The notes under the pieces: generated by a model
Database searches by the model: none
Seen by the model: only the letters and a program-made list of their open reading frames with translations
Told to the model about the DNA's origin: nothing
In this document: positions 54,466 to 63,148 of the stretch, one piece after another
Numbering within the stretch: the stretch's first letter is position 1
How the letters are laid out: each line of letters begins with the position of its first letter
NCBI RefSeq assembly: GCF_001314225.1
Contig: NZ_CP012697.1
Span: 4,535,047 to 4,599,046, forward strand
Reading direction: 5' to 3'
Source: Microbacterium sp. No. 7
GTDB lineage: Bacteria > Actinomycetota > Actinomycetes > Actinomycetales > Microbacteriaceae
DNA length: 64,000 nt
Translations under genes and position numbers: made by a program

Positions 54466-55395
54466 GTGCGACAGGTCATCATCATCGGCTCGGGTCCGGC
54501 AGGGTTCACGGCGGCGATCTACGCCGCGCGCGCGAACCTCGAGCCGCTCCTCATCGCGAGCAGCGTCGAGATCGGCGGCGAGCTGATGAACACGACCGAC
54601 GTCGAGAACTTCCCCGGCTTCCCCGAGGGCATCCTCGGCCCCGACCTCATGACCAAGATGCAGCAGCAGGCGGAGCGGTTCGGCACCGAGGTGCTCTACG
54701 ACGACGCCGTCGCGCTCGACCTCACGGGGCCCGTGAAGAAGGTGACGCTCGGCAGCGGCACGGTGCACGAGGCGGCGACGGTCATCTTCGCGACCGGCTC
54801 CGCGCCCCGCAAGATCGGCATCGAGAACGAGGCGCGCCTCTCCGGCCACGGCGTCTCGTACTGCGCGACGTGCGACGGCTTCTTCTTCCGGGAGAAGACC
54901 ATCGCGGTCGTCGGCGGCGGCGACTCCGCCATGGAGGAGGCCACGTTCCTCACCAAGTTCGCCTCGAAGGTCTACGTCATCCACCGCCGCGACTCCCTGC
55001 GCGCGTCGAAGATCATGCAGGACCGCGCGTTCGCGAACGAGAAGATCGAGTTCGTGTGGAACGCCGAGATCATCGACGTGCTCGGCGACGACGCCGTCAC
55101 CGGCGTCGTGCTCAAGGACACGGTCGACGGCTCGGAGCGGGAGCTGCCCCTCGACGGGGTGTTCGTCGCGATCGGCAACGACCCCCGCACCCACCTCGTG
55201 CACGACGTGCTCCGACTGACGGATGCCGGAACCGTGTGGGTCGACGGACGGTCGTCGCGCACGTCGGTCGAGGGCGTCTTCGCTGCCGGCGACGTCGTCG
55301 ACGCCACCTACCGTCAGGCCGTCACGGCCGCCGCGAGCGGCACCGTGGCAGCCCTCGACGTCGAGCACTTCCTCGCCGCGCGCGGCGACGCCTAG
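54466..55395 (+). CDS. trxB: Thioredoxin reductase
   Basis: This 309-residue NADPH-dependent flavoprotein has the FAD motif [19 protein letters not shown] at the N-terminus, redox-active CATCDG in the centre, the NADPH motif [15 protein letters not shown] and [20 protein letters not shown] at the end. It reduces thioredoxin encoded 68 bp downstream. The GTG at 54466 was chosen because GAAGGAGG lies 7 nt upstream and the FAD strand starts at residue 3; an ATG at 54385 would add an unconserved leader. Regulation by an oxidative-thiol-stress sigma factor is suggested by the promoter at 54396-54422. Confidence 0.97.
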   Translation: MRQVIIIGSGPAGFTAAIYAARANLEPLLIASSVEIGGELMNTTDVENFPGFPEGILGPDLMTKMQQQAERFGTEVLYDDAVALDLTGPVKKVTLGSGTVHEAATVIFATGSAPRKIGIENEARLSGHGVSYCATCDGFFFREKTIAVVGGGDSAMEEATFLTKFASKVYVIHRRDSLRASKIMQDRAFANEKIEFVWNAEIIDVLGDDAVTGVVLKDTVDGSERELPLDGVFVAIGNDPRTHLVHDVLRLTDAGTVWVDGRSSRTSVEGVFAAGDVVDATYRQAVTAAASGTVAALDVEHFLAARGDA

Positions 55396-55463
55396 ACCAT
55401 CTCGGAACAACCGGCCGGCGCTGCGCGTTGGCATCCATCAACACAGATCTCAAGGAGAGAAAA

Positions 55464-55787
55464 ATGAGCGCCACCGCGACGAACGAGTCCACCTGGCAGC
55501 AGGACGTCATCGAGGCCGAGGGCCCGGTGCTGGTCGACTTCTGGGCCGCCTGGTGCGGACCGTGCCGCATGGTCGCCCCCGTGCTCGACGAGATCGCGGC
55601 CGAGCACGCCGGAAAGATCACCATCGTCAAGCTCAACGTCGACGAGAACCCGCAGCTCGCCGCGCAGTACCAGATCACGTCGATCCCCGCGCTCAAGGTC
55701 TTCAAGGGCGGCCAGGTCGAGAAGACGATCGTCGGCGCCAAGCCCAAGTTCGCCCTCGAGCAGGACCTCGCCGAATACCTCCGCTGA
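55464..55787 (+). CDS. trxA: Thioredoxin
   Basis: This 107-residue protein has the classical active site WCGPC and the following cis-Pro (TSIPAL), with the usual strand-helix order and length. CAAGGAGAGA precedes the ATG at 55464. It is reduced by TrxB encoded directly upstream and supplies electrons to ribonucleotide reductase, peroxiredoxins and other disulfide enzymes. Its stop is followed by the hairpin repeat block. Confidence 0.98.
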   Translation: MSATATNESTWQQDVIEAEGPVLVDFWAAWCGPCRMVAPVLDEIAAEHAGKITIVKLNVDENPQLAAQYQITSIPALKVFKGGQVEKTIVGAKPKFALEQDLAEYLR

Positions 55788-55845
55788 TCACCCCCGGGGC
55801 TGCGCCACCCACTCCACTGATCGACGGCCAGCCGCTACGCCACCC

Positions 55846-56110
55846 ACCCCGCTGATCGAGTGCCCGCGGCGCAGCCGCGGGCGTATCGAGATCCCTCCCA
55901 CGGACCGTGACATCGGTTTCGATACGCCGCCTCCGGCGGCTACTCAACCAGCGGAGACGACCGCCACCGATCAGCGGCCTAAGCCACACCCCGCTGATCG
56001 ACGGCGCGTAGCAACACCGCCACCCCGCTGACCACCGGCCCGAAGCCCCGCCACCACCCCGCTGATCGAGTGCCCGCGGCTGCGCCGCGGGCGTATCGAG
56101 ATCCCTCTCA
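55846..56110. repeat. Interspersed hairpin repeat, one full and one half copy
   Basis: A full element at 55849-55954 (CCGCTGATCGAGTGCCCGCGG ... CTACTCAACCAGCGG) and a half element at 56058-56110 fill the 395-bp gap between the convergent trxA gene and the 112-residue unknown gene. Short fragments of CCACCCCGCTGATCGA recur between them. They are the same family as 14990-15415 and the parS region. No gene is seen here. Confidence 0.85.
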
Positions 56111-56182
56111 CGAACCGTCGCCGCAATCACGCGCCCCCGGTCACCGGCCCTCGAACGCACCCGCGCCCCCGAGGCGCACCCC

Positions 56183-56521
56183 CTACGACGCCTCGCGCAC
56201 CGACGCGTCCCACCGGCGGTGCGGCTCGCTCCCCAGCAGCCGCCACACGGCCGTCGTGAGCGCCGGGTAGTCGAGCGCGATCTGCCGCAGCACGCGGTAG
56301 TTGCGCGCCTGCGTGGGTCGGTTGCCGCCATCCGCCGCGATGTTCTCGGCGCGCAGCGTCAGGACCACCAGTTCGTCGACCGACGGCAGGTCCTCCATGA
56401 AGTCCCACGGGTCCTCGCCGTCGCGCAGCCGCTCCTCGATCAGCACCGAGAGCTCATCCGACGCCTCGGCGCGCAGCAGCTCGAGGCTGGCGCGTCTCGG
56501 GAGGTTCGGCTGATCGTTCAC
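56183..56521 (-). CDS. Conserved small protein of unknown function next to parB
   Basis: This 112-residue soluble protein is rich in charged residues and Leu, with no membrane segment or cysteine (NLPRRASLELLRAEASDELSVL, RLRDGEDPWDFMEDLPSVDELV, YRVLRQIALDYPALTTAVWRLL). It looks mostly helical. I do not recognise a named family. GC3 use matches its neighbours, which supports coding. It lies 55 bp after the parB stop on the same strand and may be the last gene of the parAB operon. Confidence 0.7.
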   Translation of the reverse strand: MNDQPNLPRRASLELLRAEASDELSVLIEERLRDGEDPWDFMEDLPSVDELVVLTLRAENIAADGGNRPTQARNYRVLRQIALDYPALTTAVWRLLGSEPHRRWDASVREAS

Positions 56522-56576
56522 CCGTCAAGCTTACGCGCGTCGCAGATGCCCGGCCGCGCGCGTGCCGTCGGGCGGA

Positions 56577-57557
56577 TCAGAACGATCCGTACTCGCTCTC
56601 GCCGATCTCCGCGAGGATGCGATTGAGATCCTGGATCGTCGCGAAGTCGATGTTGATCTGGCCTTTCCTCGCCGTCAGCGTGATCTTCACCTTGGTGTTC
56701 AGCCGGTCGCCCAGACGTTCGGCGACCTCGTCGAGGTGTGCCCGTCGGGCGCCCGCCCTGGGCAGCGACCGACGCGAGGATGCCGTCTCCGTGAGCCGCG
56801 CGGCCGCCTCCGCCGCGCGCACCGAGAGGTCCTCATTGACGATCCGGTCGGCGAGGCGCTGCATCGCCTCGGGGGTCTCGAGGGAGAGGATCGCGCGCGC
56901 GTGGCCCGCGCTGAGGACGCCCGCCGCCACGCGCTGCTGCACGGGGACGGGGAGCTTCAGCAGCCGGATCGTGTTGCTGATCTGCGGACGCGACCGGCCG
57001 ATGCGCGTGGCCAGCTCCTCCTGCGTGATGCCGAAGTCCTCGAGCAGCTGCTGGTAGGCCGACGCCTCTTCGAGCGGGTTGAGCTGCGACCGGTGCAGGT
57101 TCTCGAGCAGCGCATCGCGGAGCAAGAACTCGTCGGCGGTGTCGCGGACGATGGCGGGGATCGCCGTGAGCCCTGCCTCGCGCGCGGCGCGCGTGCGGCG
57201 CTCCCCCATGATCAGCTCGTATGTGCCGTCGGCGTTCGTCCGCACGACGACGGGCTGCAGCACGCCGAACTCCCGCACGCTGTGCACGAGCTCGGCCAGG
57301 TCGTCGGGGTCGAAGTTCGTCCGCGGCTGACGCGGGTTCGGAACGATCTCGTTGGGGTCGATCTCGACCAGACGCGTTCCCGGGATGGCGACCAGCTCGG
57401 CGGCATCCGTGTCTTCTTCGACCGACGCCGGCGTCTTCGCGCGCGTCGGCTTCGGCTGAACGTCGGGGAAGAACACGTCGACGGGACGTGCCTCGCTCGA
57501 GTCCGTCGTCGGAATGAGGGCACCGATCCCCCGACCCAGTCCCGTTCGCTTGGCCAT
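56577..57557 (-). CDS. parB: Chromosome partitioning protein ParB
   Basis: This 326-residue CTP-dependent DNA clamp binds parS. The N-terminal domain has GRGIGALIP, then NPRQPRTNFDPDDLAELVHSV and the CTP-binding box GERRTRAAREAG. The helix-turn-helix region follows (ITQEELATRIGRSRPQISNTIRLLKLP). The C-terminal dimerisation domain ends at SEYGSF. Its start overlaps the parA stop (TGATG). Seven parS-like sites lie 1.0-2.7 kb away on the other side of parA. ParB loads there, spreads and recruits SMC and ParA to segregate the origin. Confidence 0.97.
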   Translation of the reverse strand: MAKRTGLGRGIGALIPTTDSSEARPVDVFFPDVQPKPTRAKTPASVEEDTDAAELVAIPGTRLVEIDPNEIVPNPRQPRTNFDPDDLAELVHSVREFGVLQPVVVRTNADGTYELIMGERRTRAAREAGLTAIPAIVRDTADEFLLRDALLENLHRSQLNPLEEASAYQQLLEDFGITQEELATRIGRSRPQISNTIRLLKLPVPVQQRVAAGVLSAGHARAILSLETPEAMQRLADRIVNEDLSVRAAEAAARLTETASSRRSLPRAGARRAHLDEVAERLGDRLNTKVKITLTARKGQINIDFATIQDLNRILAEIGESEYGSF

Positions 57558-58495
57558 CAGGCGGTTCCTTCGCTTTCTGTGGAGCGCTCTGTGCGCTGGA
57601 CGATCTCGACGGCGGCTTCACGATAGGCGATCGCGCCGGCGGAACTGGGGTCGTACGCGATGACGGTCTGACCGAAGCTCGGCGCCTCAGAAACCCGGAC
57701 TGACCGGGGAATCACCGTTTCGAGGACCTCACGGGGGAAATGCTCGCGCACCTCGTCGGCCACCTGCTGCGCCAGGCGCGTGCGCGCGTCGTACATCGTG
57801 AGCATGATGGTCGACAGGCGCAGCCCGCGGTTGAGGTGCTTCTGGATCATCTGCACGTTGCCGAGCAGCTGGCTCAGACCCTCCAGCGCGTAGTACTCGC
57901 ACTGGATCGGGATCAGCAGCTCGTCGGCAGCGGTGAAGGCGTTGATCGTGAGCAGCCCCAGCGACGGCGGGCAGTCGATGAAGATGAAGTCGGGCGCGAG
58001 GTCCGTCGCCTCGAGATACCCCTCGAGGGCGGTGCGCAGACGGTGCTCACGAGCGACTTGCGAGACGAGCTCGATCTCTGCGCCGGCGAGATGAATGGTG
58101 GACGGCGCGCACAGCAGCAGTTCCGATTCCGGGCTCGTCTGGATGACCTCCGCGAGCGGGAACTCGTCGATCAGCACGTCGTAGACGCTCGGCGTCTCCG
58201 CCGTGTGCGGCACGCCCAGTGCGGTCGACGCGTTTCCCTGAGGATCCAGGTCGATCACGAGTACGCGCGCACCGATGGATGCCAGAGCGGCGGCCAGATT
58301 CACCGTCGTCGTGGTCTTGCCGACGCCGCCCTTCTGGTTCGAGACCGTGATGACCCGAGTTGGCCCGTCGAATGTCACTGTCACGGCCTCCAATGCCCGT
58401 CGCCGGGCGGAAAGACTCGCCAGTTCGCGCGCGATGGGACTGTCGTCAGCGGAGAAGGGTGCGGGAGAGGTGTCATTCTCCGAGGCATGCACCAT
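57557..58495 (-). CDS. parA: Chromosome partitioning ATPase ParA (Soj)
   Basis: This 312-residue deviant Walker ATPase has VSNQKGGVGKTTTTVNLAA (deviant Walker A with signature Lys), LVIDLDPQGNAS and FIFIDCPPSLGLLT. An N-terminal extension of about 45 residues precedes the fold, as is common in actinobacteria. It forms DNA-bound dimers that pull ParB-parS complexes. The ATG at 58495 lies 60 bp from an imperfect parS site (58555-58568), which may couple parAB expression to ParB binding. Confidence 0.97.
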   Translation of the reverse strand: MVHASENDTSPAPFSADDSPIARELASLSARRRALEAVTVTFDGPTRVITVSNQKGGVGKTTTTVNLAAALASIGARVLVIDLDPQGNASTALGVPHTAETPSVYDVLIDEFPLAEVIQTSPESELLLCAPSTIHLAGAEIELVSQVAREHRLRTALEGYLEATDLAPDFIFIDCPPSLGLLTINAFTAADELLIPIQCEYYALEGLSQLLGNVQMIQKHLNRGLRLSTIMLTMYDARTRLAQQVADEVREHFPREVLETVIPRSVRVSEAPSFGQTVIAYDPSSAGAIAYREAAVEIVQRTERSTESEGTA

Positions 58496-58554
58496 TCAAC
58501 TCCAATCTCCGGGGAACTCCTCCACTGTAGTCGAGACCCCCGACCCCCTCCCCC

Positions 58555-58568
58555 GTTCCACGTGAAAC
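58555..58568. other. parS site 1 (imperfect)
   Basis: GTTCCACGTGAAAC differs from consensus GTTTCACGTGAAAC at one base. It lies between parA and the perfect sites, in the parA promoter region, and may mediate autoregulation. Confidence 0.8.
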
Positions 58569-58765
58569 ACCCGCCACGTGAGCGGCCAGCCTGGTCCCGT
58601 TGACAGGTTTCGATACGCGCGATGCTCAATCAGTGGTGACTGATGACCTTCAGTACCGGCAGGGCACATCCCTCACCCCGCTGATCGAGTGCCGCCGCTT
58701 CGCGGCGGCGTATCGAGATCCCCACCACACCCCAAACCCTCCATCACCCGACCATCCCCCTCACC

Positions 58766-58779
58766 GTTTCACGTGAAAC
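58766..58779. other. parS site 2
   Basis: Perfect GTTTCACGTGAAAC, the consensus ParB-binding palindrome, 211 bp from site 1. Confidence 0.95.
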
Positions 58780-59050
58780 ACGCCCCACTCCCGCAGCTCA
58801 AGAGGACACGAAGCAGGTTTCGATACGCGCGCTCCGCGCGCTACTCAACCAGCGGTGGCTGATGCCCTTCAGCATCACCAGAGCGCACCCCTCTCCCTGC
58901 TGACCGAGTGCCACACCCCTCTCCCCGCTGATCGAGTGCCGCCCCCCTCATCCCCCGCTGATCGAGTGCCGCCGCAAAGCGGCGGTGTATCGAGATCCCC
59001 TCCAGACACCGCCGCCATCAAAACCGGCCTCGGATCCATCAATCGACACC

Positions 59051-59064
59051 GTTTCACGTGAAAC
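59051..59064. other. parS site 3
   Basis: Perfect GTTTCACGTGAAAC, 285 bp after site 2. Confidence 0.95.
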
Positions 59065-59286
59065 GTCGCGGCGCACCGAGGGCGTCTGAGTAACTGGGTT
59101 TCGATACGCGCGCTGCGCGCGCTACTCAACCAGCGGCGATTGACGCCTGCTCGTACCCGCAGGATGCATCCCTCTTCCCGCTGACCTTCCCGCTGATCGA
59201 GTGCCGTCGCGAAGCGACGGTGTATCGAGATCCCGCTACACGACGGCGACCTCAGTATGCGCACGGCTTCCATCAAGCCCGCGGAT

Positions 59287-59300
59287 GTTTCACGTGAAAC
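59287..59300. other. parS site 4
   Basis: Perfect GTTTCACGTGAAAC, 236 bp after site 3, preceded by CGCGGAT as in site 6. Confidence 0.95.
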
Positions 59301-59559
59301 GTTCGATGTCATCTGCAAAGAGGCTAGATGCAGAGACGGTGTGGGGGTGGATCCGTGTCTTGGGACATGAAAGGGGTTTCGATACGGCCGTGCCTTCGGC
59401 ACGGCCTACTCAACCAGCGGTGGCTGACGCCTGCCCCATGCCTGCAGGATGCATCCCTCTTCCCGCTGATCGAGTGCCGTCGCGAAGCGACGGTGTATCG
59501 AGATCCCACTGCACGACAGCGACCTCCGTATGCGCGCAGCCTTCGTCGTGTCCGTGCAT

Positions 59560-59573
59560 GTTTCACGTGAAAC
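59560..59573. other. parS site 5
   Basis: Perfect GTTTCACGTGAAAC, 273 bp after site 4. Confidence 0.95.
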
Positions 59574-59831
59574 GTTGGATGTCGTCAGCGACGAGGCCGA
59601 GCGCGGAGAGCGTACGAGTGATGACCTGTATTCCGGGACATGAGAGGGTTTCGATACGGTCGCGCCTTCGGCACGACCTACTCAACCAGCGGTGGCTGAC
59701 GCCTGCCCCATGCCTGCAGGATGCATCCCTCTTCCCGCTGATCGAGTGCCGTCGCGAAGCGACGGTGTATCGAGATCCCGCTACACGACAGCGACCTCAG
59801 TATGCGCACAGCCTCCGTCAAACCCGCGGAT

Positions 59832-59845
59832 GTTTCACGTGAAAC
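59832..59845. other. parS site 6, overlapping a stop codon
   Basis: Perfect GTTTCACGTGAAAC, 272 bp after site 5. On the minus strand its bases encode the last residues (Arg-Phe-Thr) and the TGA stop (59837-59835) of the GIY-YIG gene. Confidence 0.95.
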
Positions 59846-60119
59846 GCTTCTTGCTCAGTGTGGGGAGGAGCTGATCACCGACGTTGTCGATGAGGGCGCG
59901 ACGCTTGGCTCGGCCCCAGCCCTGCACCTGCTTCTCGCGACGATAGGCGTCATCGACGCGATCGAAGTGCTCGAAGTAGACGAGACGGACAGGGCGTCGG
60001 CGTCTCGTGTACGCGGCGGCTTCGCCGACCTCGTGCTGCCAGACTCTGTGGTCGAGGTTGACGGTGCTGCCGACGTAGTACGAGCCGTCGGCGCACTCGA
60101 GGATGTACATAGAGGGCAT
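59835..60119 (-). CDS. Small GIY-YIG nuclease-domain protein (UPF0213-like)
   Basis: This 94-residue single-domain protein has MYILECADGSYYVGST (the GIY and YIG strands, here YIL and YVG), NLDHRVWQHEVGEAAAYTRRRRPVRLVYFE with the conserved Arg, and RREKQVQGWGRAKRRALI with the catalytic Glu. Such solo GIY-YIG proteins are widespread; some have nuclease activity on structured DNA, but their role is mostly unknown. The gene lies inside the parS cluster, between sites 6 and 7, and its 3' end is formed by parS site 6. Confidence 0.88.
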   Translation of the reverse strand: MPSMYILECADGSYYVGSTVNLDHRVWQHEVGEAAAYTRRRRPVRLVYFEHFDRVDDAYRREKQVQGWGRAKRRALIDNVGDQLLPTLSKKRFT

Positions 60120-60231
60120 GGGACGATGATGGCGCGTGGCGAAGTGTGTAGCAGGCGCTCAGGGCGTGTTGGTGGAGAGATGCGTGTGTTGACCTGTTGG
60201 GGACGAGGCTGCGATGCGACTGCGGGGGAGC

Positions 60232-60245
60232 GTTTCACGTGAAAC
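60232..60245. other. parS site 7
   Basis: Perfect GTTTCACGTGAAAC, 400 bp after site 6, on the rsmG side of the GIY-YIG gene. Confidence 0.95.
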
Positions 60246-60316
60246 GGCCGTGGTGCTCATCTCATTCTTATGGCGGGCCATCGCAAGGCACCAGCGTTAG
60301 TCGTATCGGTCGTCAT

Positions 60317-60609
60317 ATGGGCTTCGATACGGTCGTGCCTTCGGCACGACCTACTCAACCAGCGGGGTGGGGCGGTTCCGCAACGGGGCGTGTGGACTGC
60401 GATCGTTGTCGGGGTTTGGATACGCGCGCCGCGCACGCTACTCAACCAGCGGGGTGGGGCGAGGTTGGATAGGGGAGCGGGGTGTCTCACGAGAAATGGG
60501 GGCAAGGGCGGGCCTGCGCAGGGATGGCACGGCTCTACGACGGAGCGTACGGACCCGCGACCGTTGTCAGGGTTTCGATAAGCGCGCTGCGCGCGCTACT
60601 CAACCAGCG
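60317..60609. repeat. Three half-elements of the interspersed hairpin repeat
   Basis: Half copies (TTCGATACG-hairpin-CTACTCAACCAGCGG) occur at about 60317-60364, 60413-60456 and 60570-60609, without the GATCGAGTGC half and without a good parS. They lie in the 650-bp gap between the GIY-YIG gene and rsmG, after parS site 7. The rest of the gap (60246-60316, 60610-60772) shows no convincing gene. Confidence 0.8.
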
Positions 60610-60772
60610 CGGTGGGGTCTGCAGCGGGGTGGGGTCTGCCGACTCGAGCCACGTTTGTCCGGCTCGATGAGGGCCTGGCCGGTGGGGTCGACGATCTGGG
60701 TGCGGGAAGACGCGCCACACAGGCCTGATGGGTCTCGAGTGAGCGCGCGGGCTCGAGGGGAGGTGTGTGGGG

Positions 60773-61411
60773 TCAGGAGACGGTGGCGCGGATGACGCGG
60801 GTGGGGTCGTCGATGACGCCAGCGCCGACGGGCTCGACGCGCACGTTCGAGAGGCGGAAGCGGCGGATCTGCTTCTCGGCGGCGCCGATCTCGTTCTCGG
60901 CGTTCGCTCCCTTGAGCAGGATCAGCTCGCCACCCGGGCGGACCAGGGGAGCGGTCAGCGGGATCAGCGTGCGCAGGGCGCTCACGGCGCGCGCGGTCAC
61001 GGCATCCAGCACCGCACCTTCGCGCCAGTCCTCGCCACGCGCGCGGACGACCTCGACGTTGTCCAGCCCGAGGGCCTCGACCTGCTCGGTGAGCCACGCC
61101 ACGCGGCGCTCCATCGGCTCGATGAGCACCCAATGCACGTCCGGGCGCGCGATCGCGAGCACGAGACCCGGCAGTCCGGCACCGGACCCGATGTCACCGA
61201 CCCGCCAGCCGGCCGTGAACAGGGGCGCCGCGACGGCGCTGTTCAGAATGTGCCGCGTCCACAGCCTCGGCGGCTCTAAAGGCCCGATCAGACCACGTTC
61301 TTCGCCATGCTGGGCCAGCGCCGCGGCGAACCGGCGCGCCAGGTCGATGCGATCCCCGAACACGGCCGCCGCGGCGGCCGGCTCCGTCTCGACGACGACG
61401 TCGTCAGCCAC
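60773..61411 (-). CDS. rsmG: 16S rRNA (guanine-N7) methyltransferase RsmG
   Basis: This 212-residue SAM-dependent enzyme methylates G527 (E. coli numbering) of 16S rRNA. It has LWTRHILNSAVAAPLF, the SAM motif VGDIGSGAGLPGLVLAIARP, LIEPMERRVAWLTE and VTARAVSALRTLIPLTAPLVRPGGELILLKG. Loss of this enzyme gives low-level streptomycin resistance in other bacteria. Its start overlaps the KhpB stop by 8 bp, placing it at the end of the rpmH-rnpA-yidD-yidC-khpB operon. Confidence 0.96.
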   Translation of the reverse strand: MADDVVVETEPAAAAAVFGDRIDLARRFAAALAQHGEERGLIGPLEPPRLWTRHILNSAVAAPLFTAGWRVGDIGSGAGLPGLVLAIARPDVHWVLIEPMERRVAWLTEQVEALGLDNVEVVRARGEDWREGAVLDAVTARAVSALRTLIPLTAPLVRPGGELILLKGANAENEIGAAEKQIRRFRLSNVRVEPVGAGVIDDPTRVIRATVS

Positions 61412-61907
61412 GGCGGATGACGGTGTGACGATCGCTGCCCTCGCCGTACGACTCGGAGATGAATCCCCGGTCAGCTACGATATCGTGCACCAGCTTGCGC
61501 TCGTAGCTGGACATCGCGGGCAGTGACGCCTGCGTCGCGCCCTCGTCGATGCGCGCGACCGCGCGGTCGACGAGCTTCTCCAGCTGGCGACGGCGCGCGT
61601 CGCGGGATCCGCCCACATCCAGGATCAGCCTCGAGAAGCGTCCGGTCTGGTTCTGCACCGCGAGGCGCGTGAGCTCCTGCAGCGCCTGCACCGTGTCGGG
61701 ATCCGACAGCAGCGACAGCGAGTCGGGGTCGCTGTTCTCCACCGACACGTAAGCGCGGCCGGCACGCACGTCGAGGGTCAGGTCACCGTCGATGTCGGCG
61801 ATGTCGAGCAGACCCTCCAGGTAGTCGGCGGCGATGTCGCCCTCTTGCTCGAGCTGCTCGACGGTCACGGTGCCGTGGTCGTCGACGGCGTCGGGGGAGA
61901 TGCTCAT
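61404..61907 (-). CDS. khpB: KhpB/Jag RNA-binding protein (KH-R3H)
   Basis: This 167-residue protein contains a KH-like domain (AADYLEGLLDIADIDGDLTLDVRAGRAYVSV) followed by an R3H domain (RRRQLEKLVDRAVARIDE and LPAMSSYERKLVHDIVADR). The N-terminal Jag_N domain seen in Bacillus is absent. KhpB binds RNA and influences cell division and envelope synthesis; it is regularly encoded after yidC. The gene sits 70 bp downstream of yidC. Confidence 0.93.
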   Translation of the reverse strand: MSISPDAVDDHGTVTVEQLEQEGDIAADYLEGLLDIADIDGDLTLDVRAGRAYVSVENSDPDSLSLLSDPDTVQALQELTRLAVQNQTGRFSRLILDVGGSRDARRRQLEKLVDRAVARIDEGATQASLPAMSSYERKLVHDIVADRGFISESYGEGSDRHTVIRRG

Positions 61908-61977
61908 GGTGTTCCTTGCTGGTGACGAGTCAGGGGAGAGGACTCAGGAAAGCGTAGCGGTGACCGAAATCCGGAGC

Positions 61978-63144
61978 CTAGGCGTCGCCGCCGGAGCCGC
62001 TGCCCGAGCCGTCCGCCGAGCCACCCGAACCCGACGACGCCGAACCCGAACCGGTCGAGCCGCCGCCCTTCTGGCCCTGCTTCTTCGCGCGCTGCTTGCT
62101 CACGGGCTGCTGACGCTTCGGCGCCTGCGCCTTCTTCTTCTGCGCCTCCTCGAACAGACGCTGCTGCTCGGCCTCGTACTCGGCCAGGGGGATGATCTTG
62201 CCCTTGGAGTTGACGGCCTTGCCCTTGCGCGCCAGGCGCTCGTTGCGCAGCTTCTCGGCTTCCGAGCCGGGCGTCGGGAGGTTCCGGATGACGATGAACT
62301 GCTGCACCATGGTCCACAGGTTCGAGACGAACCAGTAGATGACGACGCCGAGCGGGAAGAAGACGCCCGAGAAGATGAAGGCGAGCGGCAGGACGTAGAG
62401 CATGATCCGCTGCATCTGGTACGCCTGGCCGGTCTTGGCCTCGGGCGACAGGTTCTTCGAGATGATCTGCAGCTGGGTGATGAACTGCGACGCGATCATG
62501 AGGACCACGAGGATGATGAGGATGACCACCGTGGCCGTGTGGCCGTCGTTGATCGCCTCGATCATGTTGGTGTGCAGCGGAGCGACGCCGAAGAGGTTGG
62601 CGTTGTAGAACTCCGCCGTGAGCTCGCGGTTCAGCAGTCCGACGCCGCCGACGCCCCACTCGTAGTGCTTCTTGACGTCACTCAGCGTGTAGAACATGCC
62701 GAGCAGGATCGGCATCTGCACGAGCAGGGGCATACAGCTCGACACGGGTGTCGTGCCGTGCTTCTTGTACAGCGCCATGGTCTCGCGACTCATGGCCTCG
62801 CGGGAGAGCTGATCCCTCTTGCCGCGGTACTTCTCCTGGACCTTCTTCAGCTCTGGAGCGATCTCCATCATCTTGCGCTGGCTCTTGATCTGCCGCACGA
62901 ACAGCGGGATCAGCGCGGCGCGCACCACGATGACGAGGCCGACGATCGACAGCACCCAGGTGGCGCCGGTCGACGACTCCATGCCGATGGAGGTGAAGAC
63001 CCAGTGCCAGAACACCAGGATGGCCTCGACGAGGAACTTGAAGGGCCACATGATCGTACTGAACAGGTCGAAGCCCTCGCCCGGCGGCGGCGTGGTCGGT
63101 GACGGTACCACGGGCGTCGGCGTGGACGCGAGAAGATCCAGCAC
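61978..63144 (-). CDS. yidC: Membrane protein insertase YidC
   Basis: This 388-residue insertase has about five hydrophobic segments. The 60KD_IMP core includes LSIVGLVIVVRAALIPLFVRQIKSQRKMMEI and PVSSCMPLLVQMPILLGMFYTL. The conserved Arg of the hydrophilic groove is in the VRAAL segment. The C-terminal 70 residues are basic (KRQQPVSKQRAKKQGQK) and then extremely Ser/Gly-rich, which probably contacts the ribosome or is disordered. It inserts membrane proteins alone or with Sec. It follows yidD after 4 bp. Confidence 0.96.
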   Translation of the reverse strand: MLDLLASTPTPVVPSPTTPPPGEGFDLFSTIMWPFKFLVEAILVFWHWVFTSIGMESSTGATWVLSIVGLVIVVRAALIPLFVRQIKSQRKMMEIAPELKKVQEKYRGKRDQLSREAMSRETMALYKKHGTTPVSSCMPLLVQMPILLGMFYTLSDVKKHYEWGVGGVGLLNRELTAEFYNANLFGVAPLHTNMIEAINDGHTATVVILIILVVLMIASQFITQLQIISKNLSPEAKTGQAYQMQRIMLYVLPLAFIFSGVFFPLGVVIYWFVSNLWTMVQQFIVIRNLPTPGSEAEKLRNERLARKGKAVNSKGKIIPLAEYEAEQQRLFEEAQKKKAQAPKRQQPVSKQRAKKQGQKGGGSTGSGSASSGSGGSADGSGSGSGGDA

Positions 63145-63148
63145 GGGA

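Larger units (their letters stand above)
58603..59830. repeat. Tandem hairpin-plus-parS units of the centromere region
   Basis: Five consecutive units run from the imperfect parS at 58555 to the parS at 59832. Each carries GGTTTCGATACG...CTACTCAACCAGCGG, a short linker, CGCTGATCGAGTGCC...GTATCGAGATCCC, a linker, then a parS (58766, 59051, 59287, 59560, 59832). Unit lengths are 211, 285, 236, 273 and 272 bp. The last two are nearly identical over most of their length, including the unique linkers (GACGCCTGCCCCATGCCTGC). The 1.3-kb stretch between parA and the GIY-YIG gene holds no convincing gene. The array is best read as repeated tandem duplication of one unit. Confidence 0.85.

Noticed and set aside
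58815..59842. Short open frames in the parS region (for example 59201-59842 on the plus strand)
   Set aside because: They are translations of the tandem repeat units, have no ribosome sites, and repeat the same peptide with each unit.
60484..60497. Possible eighth parS (GTCTCACGAGAAAT)
   Set aside because: Three mismatches to the consensus, including one in the central CACGTG core; unlikely to bind ParB well.
58603..60609. GGTTTCGATAC segments as tRNA T-loops
   Set aside because: No acceptor, D or anticodon stems fold around them; they belong to the hairpin repeat family.
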